Below are positions 46,921 through 58,016 of a stretch of 64,000 nucleotides of DNA, piece by piece. Under the pieces are notes generated by a model, which worked only from the letters and a program-made list of their open reading frames with translations, made no database searches and was not told the DNA's origin. Position numbers and translations under genes: made by a program. Origin of the DNA: Phocoena phocoena (taxonomy: Eukaryota; Chordata; Mammalia; Artiodactyla; Phocoenidae); NCBI RefSeq assembly GCF_963924675.1, contig NC_089236.1, positions 63,387,306 through 63,451,305 of the forward strand, in the 5' to 3' direction. Within the stretch, counting starts at the first letter, position 1. Each line of letters starts with the position of its first letter.

Positions 46921-48690
46921 CTTTCCCAACTTACGAATAATAGCGTATTATTTGAACATGTTTCAATAATGATTTATTCATGTATTACTTGATTAAACAT
47001 GTTTTCTTTAATAATTGATGTTTTTGCAGAGTATTGTAGTAGATTGCTTAGGCCAAAATAAGCACCAATGAATAAAAGTTAGAGAAACAATGTGAAGGGT
47101 TTCTTTAGTATACAGTTGGCACTGACCATGTTCACACTGGGGCCAGATGACAATCTATCAGCAATGCCAAGAAAAGGGGGGGAGGGCAGCAACCGAAGAA
47201 ACATATGACGGCTGATACATTTTAATTCTATGATTCAAAATGTGAAACTCAAAATAGTTAATCTCCAAGTGTTCCTTTAATCAATCACCTACTATACAGA
47301 TGCCACTCACTATGCCAAGCCTGACTCAAGCATTCTTGCCCTGTTCACTCATTTGATGATGTCATTTCTACTAGAAGGGGAACCATATGTTGCATTTAAA
47401 TATGTTCAAAGCATTGTGCAAATTGGCCCTTTTATTTAGCCCATTAAGCTTAATGCCTTTTTCCAGTTCAGAGGAGAAACAAGCACTGAATTTTCTAGGC
47501 TTTCTAGCAGTGATAACAGAAACACTAAAAGGCTATGATTGAGAGCTGTTGTGATGCCCAAGGAGTGCCAAATGTTAGTAACACTTTTGTTGCAAATAAT
47601 GTAAAAACTTTTAATTAACTTGAGTTTAAAAGTGGATTAAAATTTTCTCCTCAAGCATTCAACTATGACAATAAATTTGCAAGTTCTAAATTATGATTTA
47701 GGCTAATACCATTTTAAATAAATCTCATAGCAGTAACTCTATCATATAATGATTTTTAAAGCTACTTATTTTTTGTCTACTTCCCATTTTATTAAAAATG
47801 TGATATAATTCTGACAGCTGAATACATTCTACTTTTTCTATCAAAAATACTTGAAATAGTGACACTATATCAAGTTTTCTGTAAATTATATATGGCCAAT
47901 TTTTTATCTACAATATAAAACATCCATTCCAAAAAGTTGACAGATAATCTTAAATATAAAAGTTTAAAGATTACACAAATTTTAGGATTTTTTTCCTGAG
48001 AAATTTTACTATGTAAACATTTTTATGTGAACGCATTCTTCTTTTCCCTTTCATTAACTGTGGGGATTATAATTTACGGTAAATGGTCTAGACATTATGT
48101 TTATTGAGTACAAACATAGATTCAACAGGACATTTGACATTGTCCTAAGATAATTATGTTGCAGTGTGTTTTTTTTTTAATAAAGCCAATTAATCTCTTA
48201 GAGTTTAATAGTGTTGGTTTTTCTAAGGTGAATGTGTTTTCACTTTGTGATTAATTAGTGTCATTACCATTTAACTGCCCTGGTTAAACATCTGTTTAAG
48301 TATTATATTCAAAAACATAATTTGAATAACAATTTGTAAACCCACATAAAAAGTAGCTTTGCAAAGTATAAGCACCAACATAGAACTTGTATATGTTTAC
48401 AAAATAGTTATGTGTATATATACATGTATGTACATATACGTATGTTTATATTTCTGTGTGTATATATATCAGTGCATACTTTCTAACCACATACGCCTAC
48501 AAGTGATTAAACTTTAGCATATATGTCTCTTAACACCATGGTTTATTGTATTATTTTGTAGTAACAATCACTAAGTCAAAATTCATCTTTTGAAATCTTC
48601 TATCCTCTGTGTCTGTGAGGACATGTGCCAAAGAGCAAGTAAAAACTCTTGTTTTGCTGGAAACTCCTGTCATAAAAAGTTTAGGAGTTT
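46921..48690. other. Unassigned AT-rich, largely repeat-free stretch
   Basis: No coding evidence. Positions 47370-47900 are free of recognisable repeats and rich in homeodomain/POU-like AT motifs (ATTTAAAT, TTAATTAA, ATAATGATTT). They could be a non-coding regulatory element, which is inference only. A small TA/TG microsatellite lies at about 48410-48475. Confidence 0.4.
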
Positions 48691-48845
48691 ATTCATTTAA
48701 CAAATAATTATCTACCTTATGCCAGTCACTGCTCAAGGCATTTGGAATACATGAGAAAATAAAACAGAGAACCTTGTGCTTATGGAACTTTTATGAAGAA
48801 CAGAGGGTGAATGGAAAATGAACATCATAATGCAGTAAATGGTAC
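48690..48845 (-). repeat. L2 3'-end relic
   Basis: TTATTCATTTAACAAATAAT, then ATCTACCTTATGCCAGTCAC, then AAGGCATTTGGAATACATGA is the reverse complement of the L2 tail. Confidence 0.65.
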
Positions 48846-48859
48846 AGTGTACCCAGTGG

Positions 48860-49195
48860 GAACTTAGCACCTGTGGGTTGAATCAGGCCTGCCACCTGTG
48901 TTTACATGGCCTGTGAGCTAGGGATTTTTTTTTTTAAACATTTTTAAATCGTTGAAAAACTTCACAAGTGAACATTTCAGGACACGTAAACTTAAAATTC
49001 CTGTGTTCTTAGTTTTTTTAATTTAAGTATAGTGATAAAATATTATACTAAGTTTTAATGAAGTATATCCATACTCATTCGTTTAAGAATTATTACAGCT
49101 GCTTTTGCACTATGAGTTGAGCAACTGAGACACAGACCACATGGTCTGCAAAGCCCAAAATATTTACTATCTAGTCCTTTACAGAACCTTGTATT
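48860..49195 (+). mobile_element. DNA-transposon relic, same family as 9.3 kb
   Basis: TGAATCAGGCCTGCCACCTG at its left, 'CATTCGTTTAAGAATTATTACAGCTGCTTTTGCAC' in the middle, and GTCTGCAAAGCCCAAAATAT..TAGTCCTTTACAGAACC at its right follow the order of the repeat at 9312-9478, with an AT-rich insertion in the middle. Confidence 0.6.
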
Positions 49196-49459
49196 AAATA
49201 ACTTAATAATATTTTACTTCCTTACCAAAATTCACAGTTAATAAGTATATTTGTAGGTAGCTACACTGATATATAGATTTCAGTTTGTGAATACATTACT
49301 TTGCTAAAGTCTTCAGATTAAAACTCAAACATTGATGTATTTTCTAGTAAGAAATATAAAGAGGTTCTGTCAGGTCTACCAGATGTCTCCAGTAGTAGAT
49401 CCATTACTGTCAGATAAATGTGGCATTCAAAGTATGATTTACATTAAACTAACAATCAT

Positions 49460-49710
49460 GGAGAACTTGATATGTGCCAAATGCTTTAGCTGCATTATTA
49501 AGTTCTCAAAGCTATCAGCTGAAATACATTTTTCTGTTTCCATTTTACAGACAAAGGTAACTGAGACACAGGAAATTTGAGCAACTTCTCCAAAGTCAGA
49601 TTGGACCGGGAGGCAGTAGGGGGTGTTGAACCTTGATGAAATCCTAATCTCCTGACTCTACGTCTAGTATTGTTCCCTCTACCCTGGAGTTCCCTATAAG
49701 TTCCCTGCAT
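49460..49710 (+). repeat. MIR-type SINE relic
   Basis: ATGTGCCAAATGCTTTAGCT, TTCCATTTTACAGACAAAGG, AACTGAGACACAGG, AACTTCTCCAAAGTCAGATT and AATCTCCTGACTCTACGTC follow the MIR consensus order. Confidence 0.72.
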
Positions 49711-50520
49711 TATATACAGTATTGGCTTTACAGCTCCTTAACTCTGCTTAGCAATCAAGCAACACTGACATTTAAATATTATCAGCAGTTTGGGTTGAAA
49801 CAGTTCGGATTGCCATCTAAGTCTAGAATAAAGTGAGTCAGTCAAGTTTATTTTATTGGCCAGACACAGTAAACAGGCATGGTTCCTACTTAATGATTTC
49901 AGCTCTGCTTTTATCACAGAAACAATGTGGATACTTGATAAAGCCCAAACCCCGTCTTGGCTTTTTCTATGCTTTTACTGACTCAGAAGTATCAGTTACT
50001 TTCTATTCTTTTGTGAGAACTAAATTTGTACATGTGTTGGTGGGATGAATGATGGACTGGTGGGGCAGATGAGAGCTTATAAGATGGACCAAGAGGAAAG
50101 ATCAAGGGTAGACGGAACAGGACTGATTTTATCATGGGACTGCAGCAGTGATAACCATAGTTAACAGTGAGCTACCGGCTCAGGTAAAAGCAGAGAATTC
50201 AGGTAAACAGGCTGTGTAAAAAGTATGAAGTAAACTTACCTAGACCATCGGGTTCACCTGTACAAGGGTAGAAACATACGGGAGGCCGAGGTGAGGTCTA
50301 TTTGAGAGTTTAAATAGTAGGAGGGGGGTGCTGGACTCCTCATTTTTACAAAATACTAAGTATGTTTCCCATCATGTGTGGGTTCTAACTAAAGATGGGA
50401 TCATAATCTACCAAGATTTTTCCATTTTTCAACTTTTCCTGGTCTAACTCTGTTTCTAATTTTCCCTGTTTTATAAATTGTATGTAGAAGCTAAATCAAA
50501 TTATCAGGAAGTGAATTGGA
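49711..50520. other. Unassigned stretch
   Basis: No gene or confident repeat is recognised. Confidence 0.4.
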
Positions 50521-50524
50521 GGGT

Positions 50525-51400
50525 CAGTGACTCATTAATTCAAAATACTTCCTGAATTCCCTTTCTCAGGCCAGATACCATGCTCGTTCTGAGAATCTAC
50601 TAACATAGACCACCATGGTCTCTTTCCCCTTTAAGTTCACATTTTTATTGCAGGGACAGATAGTAAACTACTTATTACATAATTTATTATCCAGTTAAAA
50701 GTATTAAAAACATTATGAAGGGGAAGTATAGGATACTTTGAAAGCTTATGGAAGAACCGAATTAGGATTAGATTTTTGAAGATAGAATTTTTAGGCTCAG
50801 ATATGAAAGATGAGTAGGGGTTCCTCTAAGTGAGGCTGGAATGTGGCAGAAGAAAGAATGTTTGCACGAGCCCTGAAGCTGGGAGAGGAGGGGTGCATCT
50901 ATTTAAAGAACAGAGAGAAATGAAAGTGACTGAGAGAGAGCACAGACCCAGGACCAGAGTTTTAGTGGCCAATGTCGTAAGTTTGGTTTGAGATACTGAG
51001 TTTGAAGTGTCTGTGTGATATCCAAGTCAAGATGTTGAGGATTTAATTAGATATAAATCTGATGCTGAGTGGAAGTGCCCAACAGGAAAAAAGAAGTTGA
51101 AAAAAATAAGAGGCCTGGTCATTGAAGCCATGGTAGTGGGCTATGCAGAAGGGACTGAATGATGAGAAGACATGTAGAAGCACACCCTCAGGGGCTCTGG
51201 GTCATATGAAGGAAGATGAGCCAGTATTGGATGCTGATGAGAGCTCAAGTAAGACATGTACTGAAAAAGACCTTTTGGGTATAATACCATGGAGGTTGTT
51301 GGTGAACTTGCAAGACACATATCTGTGGAAAGGGACAGGTTGAAGACATATTTAGCCATAAATTACATATGAAAGACATAGAGAAAGCAGATATAGACAG
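50525..51400 (-). repeat. Long L2 LINE relic
   Basis: The reverse complement of the L2 3' part extends for about 0.9 kb: 'CTTCCTGAATTCCC..GGCCAGATACCATGCTCGTTCTGAG' near its tail, then GATGAGTAGGGGTTCCTC, GAATGTTTGCACGAGCCCTG, and 'ATTGAAGCCATGGTAGTGGG' inside. The coding frame is fully decayed. Confidence 0.7.
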
Positions 51401-54097
51401 GTCTTTCAAGAAATGTGTCTCTATGAGGGAAAGGAACTTTGATAGCAGTGATCTTACGTATTATGTATGTATTATGTATTGATAGCAGTGATACAGTAAT
51501 TTAAGTAATCCCTCCATTTGATTATGAAAGGTACTGGAATGTATCTTGGAAAATGTGTGTAATGAACAATTTTTCATCACAATATTACATTTAGTCTGAT
51601 GGCATAATGCTAGAATTTAGGTTAGAGCAACAAATTATACTTCAGTCAGGGTTTCTCAGAAATTAATGTCTGCCCATGGGAACTGGAGAGATCAAGCAGA
51701 AGCTTTCAACCATTTTGCTTCATTGTCAACTTTTGTTGAACAGGATGAAAGGCAAGTTGCCAGAAATATTTAGTGAAATGGGGTAGAGATACACAGGAAG
51801 GAAAGCGTTTTATCCATAGGTCTCTTACCTGAAGAAAGCATAAGATTATTGCTAGGGAAATACTAACCCACTCTCCCACACCTTCAGTGGAGCCCGTCCC
51901 CGGCCCTGGAGAGTAAACACTGCCTGCCTCATGTAATCAGCAGAGAATTAACTTTTTTCTCGCATTGCTTATAAAATGTGTACAGCAGTGGTCAAGACTA
52001 TGCAAACCAAATCAAATGAACTGTCAGTTTCACTCAGGGAAGCACTGAAGGCTAGTTATGCATATAAGCTGCAGCAATTCATTGAGTCATAAAAATCAAT
52101 AAGCTTGCAACCTGGGTCATCAAGGGAACATTGCCACTGCAGGAAAAGAAATCTGAGCTTTCATAACAATGAGACACAAGTCGCATCCTTCATCAGGCCA
52201 CAGGCAAGACCAAGCTGTATTCTTTTTTTCAGCTGAGAAACTGATAAGCTTTGTTATTGGCTATTCTGGTGGTAATAAGTGACTTTTTCTTCCTTTCATA
52301 ACACATCACTCTCTCTGAAACAGTGACTCCTGGCTGAAATACTTTGTACACAGCAAAGAGATGAATCGCTAGAACAAGAATTTCAGATTGAATCCTGTTT
52401 CTACTGTCAGAATCTAAGGGAAATGGCCAACGTTAAATATTATTAAATGCCAATGCTAAACCTCAGTTTCCTCGATGAAGAATGAACCTAATACTGTCAA
52501 ACTCATGTTTGTCTTGAAATGTCAGATTAGGCACATAGACTTTTTGACCTACAGGTGCTGTATATAATAATGTTAGATTCTGTCCCTTTATTTAATTGAT
52601 ACATTTACACTACCCTGCATTCAAAAAATAGTCATTTGATTCTTTGGCACTGTTTGACAATTATTGGAAGTGGTTTCTGGACTAGCAAACTGAAATTTCT
52701 CCCTAGTCCACCAGCATGGTTTAGCATTTATAAACATTGTTTACACCGAGAATTTGAAGGGCAAGATTAATTTACTCTGTTTCTTCAGAAAAGACCAAAG
52801 CGTCCCCTGGTTGATCATTGTCTTCATCTCCTATTCTTGTATCTTGGGACGGTCTGGATATTCTCCCTTTCAGGAAGGACATGGCTCTTCTAAAGAATTT
52901 TGGTTCTTAGACGGCTATCTGACTAGGATGGATGGATCAGGATTAAGCCCTGTATTTGACCTACTGCCAAAGGTCAAACCTTTTAATAGCCCTCCTCACC
53001 CCACCTTCTTCCACTCAGTTCCCTTCTGTTAGTTCAAGATCATCTGCAATTTTCCCGTAGTCCACAAAGCTGTAAGCTTTAAATTAACATATTTCTTCCA
53101 ATCCAGTCAAAGGTATAGGGGTCAAATTTCTATTGGCTGAACTCTTGTACCATTTTCTAGAGAGATGCTCTATAAGAACACATTACACATTGAAACATTG
53201 TTTTCTGGTGAAGGCTTCATTGTGTAGCACAAAATTATTTTGGATTCGTTCATTTCAGGCCAAAATATCCTCAATATCCAACTTAAACATAGGTAGTAGT
53301 ATTTCAATTATTCTTCTAAGTGAAATCTCCTAACAGTATTTTGTTGGAAAATTTTGATTCACAGATTGACATAGTTTTCATTTCCTTATTGCTAAATTAT
53401 GGTAACTAGCCACACATAGAATGGAACCAGTTTAGTGAGAAGTTCCCAAATGTTGTAGTATGAACATGAATTCACTTGATAGTTTTTCTCAATCCTTCCT
53501 TTCACCTGTATGTTGTCATATCTCTCACTGTATGTAGTAGTACCTTGATGACATCTTTGCCAAGTCCCATAAATACCCTTTGATGTTTGGTTTAGAGTAC
53601 GTTTTCTTTTCTAAATATAAGACAAAATCCTGTTAATGTTAAAGACTTCTAAGCAAACTTAATTTAAGTTGTACTCCTTGTTCCTCCTGAGCTGTGGTGC
53701 TGATTGCTTGGATCAGAGGAAAGGGAGAGTGGTCTCTACGCTGCCTCCCTCAGCTACTGGCTCCCTCTGTGTTTGGGGTCAGGCAGGAGGGAGAGGGAAA
53801 TCGAGATATTTATGCCAGTGGTGGGGTGGGAGCTATTCTTTGTTTCACTGGGGTTCTGTCTGTTTCTGCTAATGCTGAGATAGTCTCTCTACTGGTGATA
53901 TGAATATCACCTTCACCCCAAGTATGACATGACTGAATACCTCACCTTCCTACTGCAGGAAGTGGCCCTGCCAGGAATACACACCCCAGCTCCTTCTTAG
54001 GATTTAACATTCTGAAGTGTCACAACTCCTGCCTCTCTACTAACCCAATGGTCCTCCACACTCCATCACTAGAACTGTAAAACCATGCGAGGAAGGT
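51401..54097. other. Unassigned stretch including a candidate conserved non-coding block
   Basis: No coding support. A 40-bp local tandem repeat begins at 51441. Positions 51890-52330 are repeat-free and dense in TF-like motifs (TTATGCATATAA, CATAACAATGAG, TGAGTCATAAAA), the look of a developmental enhancer. Conservation cannot be judged here. Open frames at 52754-53032 and 53669-53903 look like chance. Confidence 0.35.
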
Positions 54098-54484
54098 TTA
54101 ATTTTCCAAGGACTGTGTAGAAATAGGACGTGAACTGGAGGTTGCTCCATATTCTTCCCAACCAAAACTTACCAGCATTTTTTTCAAGCCCTGCTTATAC
54201 ATATCACTCCAGAGCCTCCTGTCTTCAAATTCTCTAGAACTGAAGAGAGCTCTGGACTTAGTTTGAAAGATCTCCCTAAACTTCAGGGGATACGTCTGAA
54301 TTGTTTCCTTCTTCCCGTCGTAATAGAAGTTGAGGTCTAAACAAGGATAACACACTTTAGACACAAGTTCCCAGAATGTTTTTTCCAAGAACTCTACACT
54401 GGGATGAATTGGTGGGTTCCACTGTTGAACAGGCATCCAGCCCAAATCAAGAGGCCAATTTTCTGTAGGTACTTGCACCCCCAA
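54098..54484 (-). other. Unexplained open frame of 128 codons (possible pseudo-exon)
   Basis: The minus-strand frame encodes a Trp- and Tyr-rich, protein-like sequence (for example FLEKTFWELVSKVCYPCLDL and REFEDRRLWSDMYKQGLKKM). I do not recognise a family. It is preceded by a CCTACAG acceptor-like site near its N-terminus, and a GGTAAGT donor-like site follows the LKKML codons near 54165-54175. Chance frames nearly this long occur elsewhere in the window (122 and 121 codons), so it may be nothing. It could also be a decayed exon or an old retroelement relic. Confidence 0.25.
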
Positions 54485-56025
54485 ACTTGAGGAGAGATTC
54501 CTTTAAGCACCCTGCACCACCACCACCACCATTACAGACACTTGGCTTCTTGGAAAGGCAAGCATTTCCTTCCATTCTCCCCTTGGGAAAAGTGAAGCTA
54601 GTCTCTTACCCTGCCTTTATTCTCTTCTTTCTTCTTGTATTAGATGAAAGCGGGCTGTACATAAGACTGGTTCTGACCAATAGTCTCTCAGCGAACCCTG
54701 CAAAAAAGTGATGGTTTCATCTTTTGGAGGTTGTATGACAAAGAGTGTGGCCATTTTTCACAATTTCCAGGCCCAAGGACATATTCTGTAAGCCATTTGG
54801 CTACTTGTATCTCAAAATTTCTCACACAGCAATAGTACAAGAGTTTCATTAGCAAATCCAGTGAGCCAATTTGAACCACCTACTTCTAATTTGTGAATTG
54901 TGTATTTTGTGTTACCACTGGCTGAAACCTAAAATCCAGGAAGATAAGAAAATATTTTAAGAATTTCTCAAGTATTAGGTATTTGCATCAAACACATTTT
55001 CAATATATAAGACAGAGCTAGGAATGTTGCCATGCTAATATCAACAAATTTCAGTGTTTTTCCTTTCTCTTAATTCATTTAATTTCTTACTTTCCCATCA
55101 AATTGCATTACTTATTATTTTGTTAATAGTGAAATGGGAATAATAACCATCCCATAATTGCATGGTATATTAATTTGTTGATTTTGCTGAGCAGTTGAGA
55201 CCAAAAGCACTAACTGTTACGGTTGTTTGGAGAATGAAGTTGTCTCCAGCAAAGCAAAGCAAAGGACATGCCGAGTTCCAGTAAATTCAACCTGATGCCG
55301 CTATTAGTTTAAATGCCTTAGCTAAATGGTACCAACTGAGATCATTAACTTTGCTTTCATAGCAATTTTCTTAATGTTACTTAGCAACTTCACTTTGAAA
55401 ATACCCATTTCATATCCCTGTAGCCTAAGGAGCATCATTAGTAGTAAAATTGCATAGCTAGAGAAGAGTTAAGGTTATATCCCGAAGATCTATCACCAGC
55501 TGCACTGAGACAGTGGCTCAGACAGCATGCATTGACTGCACAGGACCCAGCAACAGAGCCACAATAAAAGGATAAAAATTTATCCACCATGAATTCAGAA
55601 TATTAAAGGAATCATTTCCATGTGTGTTATGTTGCCATATATAAATATCTATGTATTATTGTGTAATGAATGCATATATCAAGATCACAATTTGAAATAT
55701 GAAAATCTAAAATGTATCAAATGTTCTTGCCTCATAAGAAATGCATGAATACTTCTTAATATAACCTAGGAATAATTATGCCTTTAACAAACGTAAATGA
55801 CTTTGATGATATGAATATCTGTCTTGGGTAATGACTTCTTAAGAAATCAGTTTAATATAACAACTATTGAAACTCAAAAGTAATCAAAACATTATAGTTA
55901 AACCAATTATTTATTCTTTCTTCCAATTTTATGTATTTTTCAATTGTCTATAATTAGCACAAGCACTCAATACAACAGGCACTATTAATTTTTAAATTAT
56001 GAAAACAGAATTTTAAGTAGACTTA
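54485..56025. other. Unassigned AT-rich stretch
   Basis: It includes a short (CAC)n run at about 54515-54532. No gene or confident repeat. Confidence 0.4.
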
Positions 56026-56220
56026 AAATATAGAAAAATATTTATAGAAATATAGAATATATATTATATATATTATTATATATTATTAATATATAATTAT
56101 TATATATTATGTATATTTATATATAATTTAATAAATTATAATTTTATAATATAATAATTATATATAATATATAATTATATATATTATATATAATATTATA
56201 TAATAATATAATATAGAAAT
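56026..56220. repeat. Nearly pure A/T low-complexity tract
   Basis: About 195 bp made almost only of TATAT, ATAAT and TTATTA units, with many imperfect palindromes. Such tracts can extrude hairpins and mutate rapidly. Confidence 0.9.
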
Positions 56221-56524
56221 ATTATGCTTTTATATTTTTCAGTACAGAGGTATTTTTCTGTTCAATTTCTCTATCAAAGGCAGGGGACATTCATTTTTTC
56301 CTAAGAGAAGAAAACAAACAAAAATGCTTAAATACTGTTAGTAAGTTAATTCTTCTTCCATGACTTCATGCAGTATTCTCTGGTTTTCTTTTAATCATGT
56401 GGTGCCTCTCCCGCTGGTCTCTTTTTTTGCTTACTTTTCTTTAAATATAGATATTCCCTATGACTTACTTTCTATCTTTTGCTTACACACTGTGTGGTTT
56501 CATTGTCACATTTGTATAGTTGAT

Positions 56525-56690
56525 AATTACATCAGTATTCATCCAGCCATCCGGCCATCCATTCACCCAGACATTCATTCATTCAACATGTATTGAGTGC
56601 TACTGTATTCCAGATATGTGAACCAGGTGGTGAGAATTCAAAGATCATTAAGACACAGCCCCTGATTCGAGGGATAAATAAATGTTGGAT
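56525..56690 (-). repeat. L2 3'-end relic with CATT-rich tail
   Basis: A CATC/CATT-rich run is followed by TTCATTCAACATGTATTGAG, TGCTACTGTATTCCAGATAT and AAAGATCATTAAGACACAGC, the reverse complement of the L2 3' end and tail. Confidence 0.68.
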
Positions 56691-56709
56691 ATTTCTATCT
56701 ATATAGGCT

Positions 56710-57000
56710 GACAACCCCTCACGTTCAACATCTAAAATTAAGCCTTTGCTTGTCTCAAACTGTATCTCCAGCCAACATTATCTATTTCTGTTCATGGTTA
56801 TTTCAAGTTTCCAGTCTCTTAGGTTAAATTTACTGAACCTCCCCTCCCCTCCCCATGATGCCCACCCAATAAATCTCCACGGCTGCCTTATGTTCTCTGT
56901 TACTTCATATCAGGGACACTTGGTTTCCCAAACATCCTTATTTATGATATTTCAAATTTTTATTTTGGTAAATCATGACGGGACAAACATTTAAGTTAAA
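56710..57000 (+). repeat. Possible L2 relic
   Basis: The pyrimidine-rich order (CAACATCTAAAATTAAGCC, TCTCAAACTGTATCTCCAGC, CAGTCTCTTAGGTTAAATTT) resembles the middle of L2 in sense. It is strongly diverged, so the call is tentative. Confidence 0.4.
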
Positions 57001-57079
57001 TATTTACAGTGTCTTCCACCTCTACCCACTCATAGACACACCTCTCAAATAATAGTATTAGGTGACATTTCCAAAATTT

Positions 57080-57310
57080 ATTGATTAGTTTCTGTATGTC
57101 AGGTACTGGGTCGAGGTCTTTCCATTCTTTCCCCGCTCTCCATCCTCCCACCAAGGAAAGTGACCAGAACAGCCTTATGACAAAGATTCTACTTTTATCA
57201 CCTGCTTAGCAGTGAGAAAACAAGTGACCTAATTAAAGTCATAAAACTAGGGAATGGCTATCCAGGTTTAAAACCAGGAGGTCAGATTTCAAAGCCTGTT
57301 TTCTTAATTT
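57080..57310 (+). repeat. MIR SINE relic
   Basis: GTATGTCAGGTACTGGGTCG, then GCAGTGAGAAAACAAGTGAC, CTAATTAAAGTCATAAAACT, AGGGAATGGCTATCCAGG and AAGCCTGTTTTCTTAA follow the MIR layout. Confidence 0.65.
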
Positions 57311-57652
57311 ATTTCCTATAGTCTCTATGAGAGTAAATTATCCTTGCTTTCCTTCTGGTAGTTATGCCCATAATTCTAAACAACATGTCTGTTTTATTTT
57401 TATCAATAGTAGACAATGTCTGTTGGCTCCCCACTAGGAAAGAAAAGGGTTCAGTTCATTTTCCTCAGACCTATTTCCAATGCTTTTCCCTTCCAAATAC
57501 ATAAATATTTTTAGATAATTTGTAGTTTATTACATATCTTCATTTTAAGTTGTTTCTCAAACAGCATATTATTTAATATTATCCTATACCACCTATACTT
57601 TGTGCTTTCACCTGAAAACATCTTGCTAATATTATCTCTACACAGTTACAAT

Positions 57653-58016
57653 TGTGCTATATTTTTAAGAATGTTTAATTTTTTAAAACATCTTTATTGG
57701 AGTATAATTGTTTTACAATGGTGTGTTAGTTTCTGCTTTATAACAAAGTGAATCAGTTATACATATACATATGTTCCAATATCTCTTCCCTCTTGCATCT
57801 CCCTCACTCCCACCCTCCCTATCCAGCAACCTAAGTGTCCATCGACAGATGAATGGATAAAGAAGATGTGGCACATATATACAATGGAATATTACTCAGC
57901 CATCAAAAGAAACGAAATTGAGTTACTTGTAGTGAGGTGGATGGACCTAGAGTCTGTCATACAGAGTGAAGTAAGTCAGAAAGAGAAAAACAAATACAGT
58001 GTGCTACTATTTTTAA
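57653..58016 (-). mobile_element. Short LINE-1 with 5' inversion (twin priming)
   Basis: From about 57669 to 57824 the minus strand is the L1 3' UTR (plus: ATCTTTATTGGAGTATAATT, ACAATGGTGTGTTAGTTTCT). At about 57824 the orientation flips and the plus strand encodes the ORF2 C-terminus ([22 protein letters not shown]) up to about 58000. Some L1 sequence between the two parts was lost at the junction. Flanking repeat TATTTTTAA lies at 57660-57668 and 58008-58016, possibly extending left to TGTGCTA with one indel. Confidence 0.87.
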
